This document shows, piece by piece, positions 10,154 to 20,712 of a stretch of 64,000 bases of DNA (position 1 is its first letter; each line of letters opens with the position of its first letter). A program made the translations under genes and the position numbers. Source of the DNA: Gammaproteobacteria bacterium (GTDB lineage: Bacteria; Pseudomonadota; Gammaproteobacteria; Ga0077554; Ga007554). The notes below the pieces were generated by a model. The model saw nothing but the letters and a program-made list of their open reading frames with translations, made no database searches and was not told the origin of the DNA. The DNA lies in the NCBI GenBank assembly GCA_021731145.1, contig JAKFXX010000006.1:1-64000 (forward strand). The letters run 5' to 3'.

Positions 10154-11017
10154 ATGGCCGTCGGTAAAGAAATCCGCACCAAGATCAAGAGCGTAAAAAA
10201 TACGCAAAAGATCACCCGCGCCATGGAAATGGTGGCCGCCAGCAAGATGCGCAAGGCGCAGGACCGCATGGGCGCCGCGCGTCCCTACGCGGCAAAGATC
10301 CGCAATGTGATCGGTCACCTCGCGCACGCGCATCCGGAGTATAAGCACCCCTATTTGCAGGATCGGGAAGTCAAGAAGGGTGTAGGATTCATTATCATCT
10401 CTTCTGACCGCGGTTTGTGCGGCGGCCTGAATGCCAATATGTTCAAGGCCACCGTGCGCGCCATGCGCGAGTGGAATGATAAAGGTGTCAGGATTGATCT
10501 GTGTACCATCGGTGCCAAGTCCAATGCATTCTTCAAGCGGCTGGGCGGCAATGTTGTCGCGCAGGCTTCGCACCTGGGCGATACACCGCAGGTGGCGGAC
10601 CTGATCGGGGTGGTCAAGGTAATGCTGGATGCCTACGATGCCGGTCAGATTGACCGGCTGTTCCTGGTGTACAACGAGTTTGTTAACACCATGACGCAGC
10701 GGCCCCACGTCGAGCAACTGTTGCCGATTCACGGTGTGGATGACCCGCAGCTCAAGCATCATTGGGATTATCTCTACGAGCCGGACGCCAAAGACGTGCT
10801 GGATGGCTTGTTGATGCGCTATATCGAGTCGCTGGTCTATCAGGGCGTGGTGGAAAATCTCTCCTGCGAACAGGCGGCGCGCATGGTGGCGATGAAGAGC
10901 GCCTCCGATAACGCGGGCGATCTGATCGGTGATTTGCAGTTGGCCTATAACAAGGCGCGTCAGGCGGCGATTACCCAGGAACTATCCGAGATCGTGGCTG
11001 GCGCTGCGGCCGTATAA
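10154..11017 (+). CDS. atpG: F0F1 ATP synthase subunit gamma (AtpG)
   Basis: This is the central-stalk subunit of 287 residues. The N-terminal helix [20 protein letters not shown] and the C-terminal helix ([20 protein letters not shown]) form the rotating coiled coil seen in the family. The [16 protein letters not shown] segment is near residue 83. It sits 14 bases after atpA, with AGGAG before the ATG. Confidence 0.96.
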   Translation: MAVGKEIRTKIKSVKNTQKITRAMEMVAASKMRKAQDRMGAARPYAAKIRNVIGHLAHAHPEYKHPYLQDREVKKGVGFIIISSDRGLCGGLNANMFKATVRAMREWNDKGVRIDLCTIGAKSNAFFKRLGGNVVAQASHLGDTPQVADLIGVVKVMLDAYDAGQIDRLFLVYNEFVNTMTQRPHVEQLLPIHGVDDPQLKHHWDYLYEPDAKDVLDGLLMRYIESLVYQGVVENLSCEQAARMVAMKSASDNAGDLIGDLQLAYNKARQAAITQELSEIVAGAAAV

Positions 11018-11068
11018 CAAGTGGTTGTGGTGAACCCAACCTACATCGTTTTTTTATCTTTTGTGTGA

Positions 11069-12457
<1,389 letters not shown>

Positions 12458-12483
12458 TTCGGCAGTCCATGCAGGAGTAAAAT

Positions 12484-12909
12484 ATGGCCATGACCATGCA
12501 CGTAGACATTGTTAGTGCAGAGGCGGAAATCTTCTCCGGCCCTGCGCATATGGTGTTCGCGCCCGGAGTAATGGGCGAGCTCGGTATCATGCCGCGCCAT
12601 GCCCCGCTACTCACCCGCCTCAAACCGGGTGAGGTAAGAGTGCGCACCCCGGAGGGTGAAGAAGAGTTCTTCTATGTTTCCGGCGGTGTTCTGGAAGTTC
12701 AGCCACACAGCATCACTATTCTCAGCGACACGGCACAGCGCGCCAAGGATCTTGATGAGGCGGCGGCGCTTGAGGCCAAGCACCATGCTGAACAGAGACT
12801 GCAGGATCAGGTTTCTGAGTTTGATTATGCTCAGGCTCAAACTGAGCTTGCCGAAGCAATGGCGCAACTGCAGGCCATACAAAAGTTGCGCAAGAAGCTG
12901 GGTCGTTAA
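12484..12909 (+). CDS. atpC: F0F1 ATP synthase subunit epsilon (AtpC)
   Basis: This 141-residue subunit has an N-terminal beta-sandwich (residues 1-85, containing [16 protein letters not shown]) and a C-terminal helical hairpin that in the family can inhibit ATP hydrolysis. A clear AGGAG precedes ATG 12484. It is the last gene of the operon and is followed by a strong hairpin. Confidence 0.95.
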   Translation: MAMTMHVDIVSAEAEIFSGPAHMVFAPGVMGELGIMPRHAPLLTRLKPGEVRVRTPEGEEEFFYVSGGVLEVQPHSITILSDTAQRAKDLDEAAALEAKHHAEQRLQDQVSEFDYAQAQTELAEAMAQLQAIQKLRKKLGR

Positions 12910-12934
12910 GCTTCAAGTCTTAATCTGAAACAGA

Positions 12935-12966
12935 TAGCCAAAGATCCACGCCTGGGTCTTTGGCTA
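12935..12966 (+). terminator. hairpin after the atp operon
   Basis: TAGCCAAAGATCC pairs with GGGTCTTTGGCTA (13 pairs including one G-U) around a six-base loop, 26 bases after the atpC stop. A clean U tract is missing, so termination may be partial or the hairpin may stabilise the transcript. Confidence 0.6.
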
Positions 12967-13527
12967 CAAATGTATCCCCTACCCCTTCCTGGATTTCAGC
13001 TATCTCCGTGCAGTATCGAGATTTGTTGTCATGTTTAAATAAGTAAGCATGATAATCACCTTCAACAAAAAAATGACGATCTATCGCTTTATTTTAAATT
13101 TTTAACAATTTAATTTTTAAATTTACCTTAATATGGTGCGTGGGTTTGTCTGCTTGTGAACCCACATCCCCCATTACGGTGTGCGGGGGCGGGTTGGGTT
13201 GACCGGTTTTCGGAGTGCGGAGTAGCGTTGCGACTTCATGGAATGATACCGTCCCTCATTGTCCCGGCCTTAAAAGGTACGATGCATCACGGTCACCTTC
13301 ATGGTGATTACGGTGACATTGGGGATTCACGCTGGCGTGGCCTTCCCTATGGTTGTTCCTCTTATTTCCCCTATTACTTCGAGAACGGCATGCCCCGCCC
13401 TGTCCAGTGGCCGTTTAAGTTAAGGAGCCTTTAGTTTATTCAGAGGTTCAGCGGCACAAGGACGTGGCTGAAAAATTCTTCGAATGAGTTTTTCAGAATC
13501 TTCTTAAATATAACGGTCGGGGGTATT
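12967..13527. other. long intergenic region with no convincing gene
   Basis: The first part (13020-13135) is markedly AT-rich. A 92-codon open frame (13156-13434) has no recognisable domain, no good ribosome-binding site and a composition unlike its neighbours, so it is not called as a gene. A hairpin CTGAAAAATTC/GAGTTTTTCAG lies at 13468-13496, ahead of the next gene. The whole gap could be a degraded insertion. Confidence 0.5.
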
Positions 13528-14109
13528 ATGAATAAGGATAAAATCATTTCATCTATCATGTTGTTGGCGGCCGGCGTGTTGAGCATAACCGGGTCTGAGG
13601 CGACCGAATATCAATGTAACCTGGTGAGTGGCAGCGTAGTTTTAGTGCCTGATGCCGGGTGTGATATCAAAAAAGCCTACCCAGGTTTTGCCTATGTTGG
13701 TTTGCCGAACACCTGTTTTTCAGTGAGGCTGACAATGGGAAAGCAGAAATTTTCCGGTGTCGCGGGGTTGACGGCTGAGGGAATGACTCATCCCTTGGAA
13801 GGTTCGCAGACGCAGCGTGGTACACCGGCGATACTCAAGGAGCAGGGTCTTCCTGCTGTTACGAATGAATTTGGTCTTGCTGAGTCGCGGCGGGTTTTTA
13901 CCGGGAGAACGGCGTTATCTCTTGCGGGAGGGAAAGTCTATACTGCTGATGCCGGTGTAGCTGCAGGCCCTTCTTCCACCGAGCAATTGTTGATCACAGA
14001 GGGCAGTGGCATCTATTCGGGCGCGAAGGGCACTATCTATGCGGCGGGTGATCTTGTTGGGAAAGGGGGTGGGTATTTTGGTAAAATCTGCACGCCTGTT
14101 TCTCCATAA
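13528..14109 (+). CDS. predicted exported protein of unknown function
   Basis: This 193-residue protein starts with a signal peptide (MNKDKIISSIMLLAAGVLSI, likely cleaved near GSEA-TEY). The mature part has four cysteines (YQCNL, GCDIK, NTCFS, KICTP) that could form two disulfides. The C-terminal pattern TEGSGIYSGAKGTIYAAGDL recalls secreted beta-barrel proteins of the allene-oxide-cyclase-like/dirigent type, where GxGxYxGAxGT is common; this is a tentative similarity. A GGGGGT ribosome-binding site precedes ATG 13528. It stands alone between the atp operon and glmU and is closed by a perfect hairpin. No function is assigned. Confidence 0.7.
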   Translation: MNKDKIISSIMLLAAGVLSITGSEATEYQCNLVSGSVVLVPDAGCDIKKAYPGFAYVGLPNTCFSVRLTMGKQKFSGVAGLTAEGMTHPLEGSQTQRGTPAILKEQGLPAVTNEFGLAESRRVFTGRTALSLAGGKVYTADAGVAAGPSSTEQLLITEGSGIYSGAKGTIYAAGDLVGKGGGYFGKICTPVSP

Positions 14110-14140
14110 GCCCAAGTGGTTGAGTGATGTCTGATCCATA

Positions 14141-14171
14141 GTGAAAAGGCCGCTGCTTGCGGCCTTTTCAC
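14141..14171 (+). terminator. perfect 13-bp hairpin terminator
   Basis: GTGAAAAGGCCGC pairs perfectly with GCGGCCTTTTCAC around a 5-base loop, 31 bases after the exported protein gene. The arms carry the A and T runs, the usual form of an intrinsic terminator. Confidence 0.75.
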
Positions 14172-14386
14172 GTTTGCGGCAGGGTTATGCGATTTGTAAT
14201 CTCTGAGAAACCGAATTAATGTCATTTTGTGCAGCTAAAATGCGGTCATGACTGTGCTTCCAATAGATGTAAATTTAAGCCGTGGTTTTTATTTTGCAAA
14301 TCTGTCTTCTATCGAGAGTCCTGTGAATTTCTCCGGGGCTACAATTCTGGCATTATTAACTCCTTTTCAACCCATCGGTTATCGCT

Positions 14387-15751
14387 ATGAGTCTTAACGT
14401 CATTATTCTCGCGGCAGGTGCGGGGACGCGGATGCGTTCCAAATTGCCCAAGGTGTTGCATGAGGTGGGTGGCAAGCCCATGCTGGAGCATGTGGTGGAT
14501 GCCGCGCGGCAACTCGATGCGCGGCGCATCCAGGTGGTGTACGGCCATGGCGGCGAGGCGGTGCGCTCGGCGCTTGCCCATCTGGAGGTGGTCTGGGTGG
14601 AGCAGGGCGAACAGCTCGGTACCGGCCATGCGGTAGCTCAGACGCTGCCTCATCTGGGGGCGGGCGATACGGTGCTGGTGCTGTATGGCGATGTGCCGTT
14701 GATCAGCGCCGAGACGTTGCGCCAGGTGGTTGCGATGGCGCAGCAGGATAGTCTGGGCCTGTTGACGGTGCGGCTGGATGACCCGCGTGGCTACGGCAGG
14801 ATTGTGCGTGATGACCAGGGCAACGTGGTGCGCATAGTCGAGGAGAAGGATGCCAGCGCAGAAGAGCGCACCATTGCCGAGATCAATACCGGCATGCTGG
14901 CAGTCTCGGGTGAGAGACTCCAGAAATGGCTGGCGGTGCTCGATAACAATAACGCCCAGGGTGAATATTACCTGACTGATATCATCGCCATGGCGGTGCG
15001 CGATGGCGTGAAGGTCAGCACTGTCGTGCCATGTTCGGTGGCCGAGGTCATGGGGGTCAATAACCGGGTGCAACTGGCCGAGGTGGAGCGCCATTACCAG
15101 CGTGCCCAGGCTGAGCGCTTGATGCTGGCTGGCATCACTTTGCGTGATCCGGCGCGCTTTGATGTGCGTGGCGAGCTGAGCGCGGGCAGTGATGTGACGA
15201 TTGATGTGAATGTGGTGATAGAAGGCAAGGTGGTGCTGGGCAACGGCGTGCGGATCGGGCCAAATGTGGTGCTACGCAATGCGGCCATCGGGGATGACGT
15301 GGAGATCCTGGCGCAGTGCGTGATCGAGGACGCCGTGATTGGCGCACACTGCCGCATTGGGCCGTTTGCCCGCATCCGTCCTGATACGCGCTTGGCCGCC
15401 GATGTGCATATCGGCAATTTTGTCGAGATCAAGAAGTCGGAGATCGGTCAGGGCTCCAAGATCAATCATCTGAGTTATGTGGGCGATGCCACTGTGGGTG
15501 GCAACGTGAATATCGGCGCGGGTACGATTACATGTAACTACGATGGCGCGAACAAACATCGCACCATCATCGGCAATGATGTGTTTGTCGGCTCCAGTAC
15601 CCAGCTTGTCGCGCCAGTGACGGTGGGTGACGGTGCGACGATAGGCGCAGGTTCCACCATCACCCGTGATGCCCCGCCCGGCGAACTGACGCTGAGCCGT
15701 GCGCCGCAACAAACACGCCCTGGGTGGAAACGCCCGGTTAAAAAGAAATAG
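14387..15751 (+). CDS. glmU: bifunctional GlmU (GlcNAc-1-P uridyltransferase / GlcN-1-P acetyltransferase)
   Basis: The enzyme makes UDP-GlcNAc for peptidoglycan and LPS in two steps. The N-terminal pyrophosphorylase domain has LAAGAGTRMRSKLPKVLHEV near residue 8 and VLYGDVPLI near residue 103. From about residue 250 the protein is a left-handed beta-helix of hexapeptide repeats (e.g. IGPNVVLRNAAIGDDVEI), with the acetyltransferase segment NIGAGTITCNYDGANKHRT near residue 375. Length 454 matches the family. glmS follows after 11 bases, forming a two-gene amino-sugar operon. Confidence 0.97.
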   Translation: MSLNVIILAAGAGTRMRSKLPKVLHEVGGKPMLEHVVDAARQLDARRIQVVYGHGGEAVRSALAHLEVVWVEQGEQLGTGHAVAQTLPHLGAGDTVLVLYGDVPLISAETLRQVVAMAQQDSLGLLTVRLDDPRGYGRIVRDDQGNVVRIVEEKDASAEERTIAEINTGMLAVSGERLQKWLAVLDNNNAQGEYYLTDIIAMAVRDGVKVSTVVPCSVAEVMGVNNRVQLAEVERHYQRAQAERLMLAGITLRDPARFDVRGELSAGSDVTIDVNVVIEGKVVLGNGVRIGPNVVLRNAAIGDDVEILAQCVIEDAVIGAHCRIGPFARIRPDTRLAADVHIGNFVEIKKSEIGQGSKINHLSYVGDATVGGNVNIGAGTITCNYDGANKHRTIIGNDVFVGSSTQLVAPVTVGDGATIGAGSTITRDAPPGELTLSRAPQQTRPGWKRPVKKK

Positions 15752-15762
15752 GAGATTAGACC

Positions 15763-17592
15763 ATGTGTGGCATTATCGGCGCGGTTGCGCAGCGTAACGT
15801 TGTTCCCATCCTGATCGAAGGCTTGAGCCGCCTGGAATACCGCGGCTATGATTCGGCGGGCGTGGCGGTGCTTAACGGCGGTATTATCAAGCGTGTCCGC
15901 GCAGTGGGCCGCGTTGCCGGCATGCACGCCAAGGCGACGGAGGAAGGCCTGCACGGCTTGGTGGGTATCGGGCATACCCGCTGGGCGACCCACGGCGGTG
16001 TCACTGAGTACAACGCCCATCCGCACATCTCCCACGGCGAGATAGCGGTGGTACATAACGGCATCATCGAAAATCACGACGAGCACCGTGCGCATCTCCA
16101 GTCCCTGGGTTATGTCTTCGAGTCGCAGACCGATACCGAGGTGATCGCGCACCTGATTCATTACCATTATAAGCAGTGCGGTGATTTGTTTGCCGCCACG
16201 CAGCGTGCCGTGGCTGAGCTGGTCGGTGCTTTCGCGATTGGCGCGATGGCCCTCAAGTCGCCGGATATCATCACCTGTGCGCGCGTGGGTTGTCCGCTGC
16301 TGATAGGGTTGGGCGAAGGCGAGAATTTTATTGCATCCGATGTCTCCGCCGTGCTCTCAAGCACGCGCCGTGTGATTTACCTTGAGGAAGGGGATGTCGC
16401 CGAATTGGGGCGCGATCATGTGACCATCGTTGACAGGTCGTGCGCGCAAGTCGTGCGCCCGGTGCATGTCAGTGATGTCTCGCTCGCTTCGATGGAGCTG
16501 GGGCCTTACAGCCATTTCATGCAGAAGGAGATCCATGAGCAGCCGCGCGCACTCACCGACACCATCGAACCCGTCATCAGCGAAGGTTTCAATCCCCTGT
16601 TGTTCGGCACCGAAGCCGAAGCGATTTTCAAGGACATCGACGGCATCCTGATTCTTGCGGCGGGCACCAGCTATTATGCGGGACTCACTGCCAAGTACTG
16701 GATCGAAGCCATTGCGAAACTACCGGTGGCGGTGGAAATCGCCAGCGAATATCGCTACCGCGAGTCGGTGCCGAATCCGAAACAGCTCATTATCACCATC
16801 TCCCAGTCCGGTGAAACACTGGATACGATGGAGGCCTTGAAACATGCCAAGGCTTTGGGGCAGAACAAGACACTGGCTATTTGTAACGTGCCGGAAAGCG
16901 CCATCCCGCGCGCCTCCAGTCTGGTGTTCTACACGCGCGCCGGCGCGGAGATCGGGGTGGCTTCCACCAAGGCCTTCACCACACAGCTTGCCGCGTTGTT
17001 TGCGCTGGCGGTCACGCTTGCCAATACCCGTGGCTTGCTGACGCCGGAGAAGGATGCGGAATATCGCGACGCGTTGCGCCACCTGCCCGGCAGCGTGCAG
17101 CATGCGTTGAATCTGGAGCCTCAGGTCGCCGAATGGGCCAAGGCGTTCGCGCACAAGCATCATGCACTGTTCCTTGGGCGCGGCATCCACTACCCAATCG
17201 GTCTGGAAGGCGCGTTAAAGCTCAAGGAGATCTCCTATATCCATGCCGAGGCCTATCCTGCCGGTGAGCTGAAACACGGGCCGCTGGCGCTGGTGGACAG
17301 CGACATGCCGGTAGTCGTCATTGCCCCCAACGACGCGCTGCTCGAAAAGGTGAAATCCAATATGCAGGAAGTCCGCGCGCGCGGCGGTGAACTTTTTGTC
17401 TTCGCCGATCTGGACAGCCATTTTGCGGAAAGTGAGGGCGTTCATGTCATTCGCACGCCACGCCACGCCGGCATGCTCTCGCCTATCGTCCACGCCATCC
17501 CGGTGCAAATGCTTGCCTATCATGCGGCATTACAGAAAGGCACCGACGTCGACAAGCCGCGCAATCTGGCGAAGTCGGTGACGGTGGAGTAG
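15763..17592 (+). CDS. glmS: glutamine-fructose-6-phosphate transaminase GlmS
   Basis: This makes glucosamine-6-phosphate from fructose-6-phosphate and glutamine, the committed step of amino-sugar synthesis. Cys2 ([10 protein letters not shown]) is the amidotransferase nucleophile, followed by [10 protein letters not shown]. The two SIS sugar-binding domains include [16 protein letters not shown] and [16 protein letters not shown], and the C-terminal segment [15 protein letters not shown] is canonical. Length 609 is standard. No glmS-type ribozyme is seen in the 11-base gap to glmU, as expected outside Firmicutes. Confidence 0.97.
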   Translation: MCGIIGAVAQRNVVPILIEGLSRLEYRGYDSAGVAVLNGGIIKRVRAVGRVAGMHAKATEEGLHGLVGIGHTRWATHGGVTEYNAHPHISHGEIAVVHNGIIENHDEHRAHLQSLGYVFESQTDTEVIAHLIHYHYKQCGDLFAATQRAVAELVGAFAIGAMALKSPDIITCARVGCPLLIGLGEGENFIASDVSAVLSSTRRVIYLEEGDVAELGRDHVTIVDRSCAQVVRPVHVSDVSLASMELGPYSHFMQKEIHEQPRALTDTIEPVISEGFNPLLFGTEAEAIFKDIDGILILAAGTSYYAGLTAKYWIEAIAKLPVAVEIASEYRYRESVPNPKQLIITISQSGETLDTMEALKHAKALGQNKTLAICNVPESAIPRASSLVFYTRAGAEIGVASTKAFTTQLAALFALAVTLANTRGLLTPEKDAEYRDALRHLPGSVQHALNLEPQVAEWAKAFAHKHHALFLGRGIHYPIGLEGALKLKEISYIHAEAYPAGELKHGPLALVDSDMPVVVIAPNDALLEKVKSNMQEVRARGGELFVFADLDSHFAESEGVHVIRTPRHAGMLSPIVHAIPVQMLAYHAALQKGTDVDKPRNLAKSVTVE

Positions 17593-17697
17593 CGATTGGC
17601 TAATGGGATTCTTGGCATGGAAGCCATGGAATATGTTGCGGCTTTTTATGGCAGGGCTTCCGCTTCCGGGCCGCTGTAGTCAGTCGGTTTAGTGCAT

Positions 17698-17847
17698 CTT
17701 TACAAGGAGCGTCACTTGGTAGAGTGCTTTTTCGGAAAAATCAAACACTATCGTAGAATCTTCTCCCGCTACGGAAAAACGGCGCGTAACTATATGAGCT
17801 TTCTGTCTTTCGTCGGCGCACCGGAGGCACTCATCTGCCTTCGCTAA
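17698..17847 (+). pseudogene. C-terminal fragment of an IS5-family transposase
   Basis: Reading 17698-17847 gives LYKERHLVECFFGKIKHYRR and then a continuation to a TAA stop. This is the conserved C-terminal end of IS5/IS1031-group DDE transposases (YKERHLVECFFGKIK, RRIFSRY, RNYMSFLSF). The frame has a stop codon at 17677-17679, so only about 49 residues of an ~250+ residue enzyme remain. Downstream, TGTCAACAGAACCTAAG (17849-17865) may be a remnant of the right inverted repeat; no matching left end is recognised. The remaining glmS-rsfS gap (17593-17697 and 17866-18113) shows no gene. Confidence 0.8.
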
Positions 17848-18113
17848 ATGTCAACAGAACCTAAGTCCAGCAGGTTGCTAGCCGGTGGCCAGCATATAAC
17901 TGACGGATCATTTGGGATGGGGAGACCCGTGGCGAGCCGCGTGTGGTGCGCATGGCGCATCTGCAATAAAGCCCTTTTGCCCGCATTTTGAGCCCCTTAT
18001 AGTGCCGGATCATGAAAACGGGGATACAATAGCGGCATTATCGAGACATTCTCGTGAATCAGGATGTCCTCAAGGGACTCATGTTGTACTGTTTTTGTTA
18101 TCCAGGATAATTA

Positions 18114-18467
18114 ATGCAATCTGAAGAATTGAAGCAACTCGCGGTTGCCGCGCTCGAAGATATGAAGGCGGTTGATATCAAGGTTTTCGATGTGCGCGGC
18201 ATCACCGGCATTACGGACTTTATGGTGATTGCCAGCGGCACGTCCAGCCGGCATGTCAAATCGGTGGCCGATAATGTGAGCGTGGAGGCCAAAAAAGCGG
18301 GGGTACGGCCGCTAGGCGTGGAAGGCGAGCGTGAAGGTGAATGGGTGCTGGTTGATCTGGCGGATGTGGTGGTGCATGTCATGCTGCCGCAGGCGCGCGA
18401 CTTCTACCAGTTGGAGAAACTGTGGGATGGTGGGGCGCGCAAGCAGGATTCACTGGCTGGCGGTTGA
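18114..18467 (+). CDS. rsfS: ribosome silencing factor RsfS
   Basis: This 117-residue protein binds L14 on the 50S subunit and blocks subunit joining in starvation or stationary phase. It shows the RsfS/Iojap core: [29 protein letters not shown], and later [16 protein letters not shown] and [10 protein letters not shown]. It usually stands directly before rlmH and after nadD; here nadD is absent and rlmH is separated from it by an opposing lipoprotein gene. Confidence 0.92.
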   Translation: MQSEELKQLAVAALEDMKAVDIKVFDVRGITGITDFMVIASGTSSRHVKSVADNVSVEAKKAGVRPLGVEGEREGEWVLVDLADVVVHVMLPQARDFYQLEKLWDGGARKQDSLAGG

Positions 18468-18477
18468 GCCGCCATAA

Positions 18478-18504
18478 CCGGGCAGGCAAGCCATGCCTGC
18501 CCGG
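18478..18504. terminator. perfect 10-bp hairpin between convergent rsfS and OmpA-domain genes
   Basis: CCGGGCAGGC pairs perfectly with GCCTGCCCGG around a seven-base loop, 11 bases after the rsfS stop. The genes converge here, so it could act in both directions. A U tract is absent. Confidence 0.6.
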
Positions 18505-18509
18505 CGTAT

Positions 18510-18557
18510 GCCGTTCCCACCATTCTAACTGTACAGATTACAATGAACGACGGCTTA
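18510..18557 (-). repeat. dispersed ~48-bp palindromic repeat, copy C
   Basis: Read on the minus strand this segment starts TAAGCCGTCGTTCATTG and ends GAATGGTGGGAACGGC, the same pattern as 6966-7013 and 23402-23450. As in copy A, its first three bases are the TAA stop codon of the preceding gene (the OmpA-domain lipoprotein). The bases after the core (CATA) also match copy A. Confidence 0.75.
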
Positions 18558-19256
18558 TCCCTGGTCTTTCCCGTCTTTGAGTAGCTGGTCGTTCGGGGAT
18601 ATGTGCAGCTCGACACGGCGGTTTTGCGCACGGCCATCGGCGGTATCATTGGAGGCTATCGGGTTGTCCGGGCCGAACCCCATCACTGTCATGCGGCTGG
18701 CTTTTACGCCCTGATCGTTCAGGTAGGCGCGCACGGCATTTGCACGGCGCTCTGAAAGCTGCTGGTTATAGCTCATGGTGCCGACATTGTCGGTGTAACC
18801 CGCCACCGTAATTTCGGTTTTATCATATTTTTTCAAAATGTCAGCCATTTTTTGCAGGCTGGCTTTCGATTCGGGCTTGAGGGTTGACTGGTTAAAGTCA
18901 AAAAGAATCTTGTCCTTCATGGTGGCCACGATACCGTCATCGACACGTTTTACTTCGGCAACTTGCTCCAGTTCCTGCGCCTGTTTGTCCATGTAATTGC
19001 CGATAATGCCGCCAGTCGCCGCACCGACCACGCCGCCGATCAGCGCGCCTTTGCCGGCGTTGGCTTTCTTGCTGCCGATCAGGCCACCGACGATAGCGCC
19101 ACCCAATCCACCGAGCAGAGCGCCTTTCTGGGTGCGTGACATCGGCTCAGCGCCGGAAGAGGTTTGCGCGCCGGGCGTGGTCGCGCATCCAGCCTGTCCA
19201 AGGGCAAGTCCGGCGATGATGGTCAAGGCAATGCCCGTTTTCCAGCGGATGGTCAT
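18555..19256 (-). CDS. OmpA-domain lipoprotein with glycine-zipper region
   Basis: This 233-residue protein has a lipoprotein signal ending in LALGQAGC, so it is probably lipidated at the cysteine and sent to the outer membrane. Residues ~45-95 are glycine-rich (GALLGGLGGAIVGGLIG, GALIGGVVGAATGGIIGNY), a glycine-zipper membrane motif. The C-terminal OmpA domain (ILFDFNQSTLKPESK, TDNVGTMSYNQQLSERRA, NRRVEL) is expected to bind the diaminopimelate of peptidoglycan. ATG 19256 was preferred over ATG 19271 because GGAG lies 9 bases upstream of it. It interrupts the usual rsfS-rlmH pair. Confidence 0.85.
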   Translation of the reverse strand: MTIRWKTGIALTIIAGLALGQAGCATTPGAQTSSGAEPMSRTQKGALLGGLGGAIVGGLIGSKKANAGKGALIGGVVGAATGGIIGNYMDKQAQELEQVAEVKRVDDGIVATMKDKILFDFNQSTLKPESKASLQKMADILKKYDKTEITVAGYTDNVGTMSYNQQLSERRANAVRAYLNDQGVKASRMTVMGFGPDNPIASNDTADGRAQNRRVELHISPNDQLLKDGKDQG

Positions 19257-19390
19257 GAGATGCATCTCCATTCCAAGTAATAAAGTTAAGAGGGTATGTT
19301 TAATACGTGGAGTATATTATATCACGCAAGGTTGTTAGAGCAGCGCGCCCCGAATTTCATGATGTAAAAGTCGTCTTCTGGATAGTTTGA

Positions 19391-19861
19391 ATGCGGATTT
19401 ACTTGATCGCGGTAGGCGACCGTATGCCGGGATGGGTGCAGGAGGGGTATCAGGAATACGCCAAGCGCCTGCCGCCGGAGTGCGGATTGCATCTGATTGA
19501 AATCGTCCCCGGTCGGCGTGGCAAGGGTGTTGATGTGGAACGGACCGTGCATGACGAGGGTGAGCGTATGCTGGCAGCGATACCCCGCGGTTGCCGGGTG
19601 TTTGCGCTCGATGTGCCGGGACGCCAGTGGAGCACGGAGGATCTGTCGCAGAAGTTGGCGGGCTGGCTGCAGGGCGGTTGCGATGTTGCGCTGCTGGTGG
19701 GCGGCCCCGAAGGCCTGTCAGCCGCGTGCCGGCAGCGTGCCGAGGGGTTGTGGTCGCTGTCACTGCTGACATTGCCGCATCCCGTGGTGCGCATCGTGCT
19801 CGCCGAGCAGTTGTACCGGGCATGGAGTATTTTAAAAAATCATCCTTATCACCGGAAATAG
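19391..19861 (+). CDS. rlmH: 23S rRNA pseudouridine1915 N3-methyltransferase RlmH
   Basis: This 156-residue SPOUT methyltransferase modifies pseudouridine 1915 in helix 69 of 23S rRNA. The knotted C-terminal fold is shown by LLVGGPEGLS near residue 102 and the invariant tail SILKNHPYHR. The start MRIYLIAVGDRMPGWV is typical. It is followed after 73 bases by an L,D-transpeptidase gene. Confidence 0.94.
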   Translation: MRIYLIAVGDRMPGWVQEGYQEYAKRLPPECGLHLIEIVPGRRGKGVDVERTVHDEGERMLAAIPRGCRVFALDVPGRQWSTEDLSQKLAGWLQGGCDVALLVGGPEGLSAACRQRAEGLWSLSLLTLPHPVVRIVLAEQLYRAWSILKNHPYHRK

Positions 19862-19934
19862 TTTTTGATTTTTTGACGTCAGTTTAATGACGAGTATAGT
19901 CAAAAATGTGGCGTGTTGAGGTGTAATTGCAACG

Positions 19935-20513
19935 ATGTGGAAATGGCTGACAAATAAAATCGGTTATTTGGTGCGCGCCGCAGCATTGTTGTTGTGCGTC
20001 TTGTCCGGCGTCGCGGATGCGGAGGAAGCTCAGCCATGGATAATGGTGGATAGCCGCCAGCAAACGCTGACCGTCTTCGCGGGACAGGACAAGGTGCTGA
20101 AGCATTTCCCTTATGTGGCGCTGGGGCGGGGTGGCGTGGCCGGTGATCGTCACCGGGGTGATCGCACAACCCCTCTAGGCACATTTCATGTGGCATGGAT
20201 TAATCCGAACAGCCGCTTTGGTATCTTTTTCGGCCTTGACTTCCCTTCGGTGGAAAACGCGGATCGAGCCTATCGCGATAATCTTATTGATAGTGATACC
20301 TACCGCACTATTCTCGACGCCGTTATTGAGCGCCGTGTTCCTCCGCAGGATACGCCGCTGGGCGGGCAGATTGGTATTCATGGCCTGGGCGGCAGGGATC
20401 CACGCCTGCACCGTGGCTTCAATTGGACCGATGGCTGTATTGCTTTGACCGATGCCCAGATCAGGTCTCTTGCGCGTTTAGTGCGGATCGGCACCAAGGT
20501 GTTGATCATCTGA
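19935..20513 (+). CDS. L,D-transpeptidase (YkuD domain), exported
   Basis: This 192-residue protein has an N-terminal signal or anchor (VRAAALLLCVLSGVADA) and a YkuD catalytic domain. The family motif appears as HGLGGRDPRLHRGFNWTDGC, giving the catalytic His and Cys. Substrate-loop sequence GDRHRGDRTTPLGTF lies near residue 73. Such enzymes make 3-3 peptidoglycan cross-links or attach Lpp-type lipoproteins to diaminopimelate. The next gene downstream encodes an Lpp-like lipoprotein ending in lysine, making the latter role attractive. That assignment is inference. Confidence 0.85.
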   Translation: MWKWLTNKIGYLVRAAALLLCVLSGVADAEEAQPWIMVDSRQQTLTVFAGQDKVLKHFPYVALGRGGVAGDRHRGDRTTPLGTFHVAWINPNSRFGIFFGLDFPSVENADRAYRDNLIDSDTYRTILDAVIERRVPPQDTPLGGQIGIHGLGGRDPRLHRGFNWTDGCIALTDAQIRSLARLVRIGTKVLII

Positions 20514-20687
20514 ATACGAGTCCCGCCCGAAGAATTTATTCTCGTCAAACCTTACCCCAAGCCCGGTAGGCTGCTAGCGGCGTCGCCAAAGCCCGACGCG
20601 GTTTTTGAGCATGACGTCTGGTAAAATCCGATCGAGTAGATTACCCTGAAAAAGGTCTTCTAGAGGGCCATTCAACAAGCGTTTTTG

Positions 20688-20693
20688 TATAAT
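20688..20693 (+). promoter_or_regulatory. candidate -10 element of the Lpp-like lipoprotein gene
   Basis: A perfect TATAAT lies 20 bases before the ATG, after a T-rich stretch. It predicts a very short leader containing AAGGAG. No clear -35 hexamer is found at normal spacing. Confidence 0.4.
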
Positions 20694-20712
20694 AAATGTA
20701 AGGAGACATAGT

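Noticed and set aside
13156-13434. 92-codon open frame between atpC and the exported protein
   Set aside because: There is no ribosome-binding site, no domain and an odd composition. It is kept only as part of the intergenic description.
15752-15762. glmS ribozyme or other riboswitch before glmS
   Set aside because: Only 11 bases separate glmU and glmS, too short for such an element.
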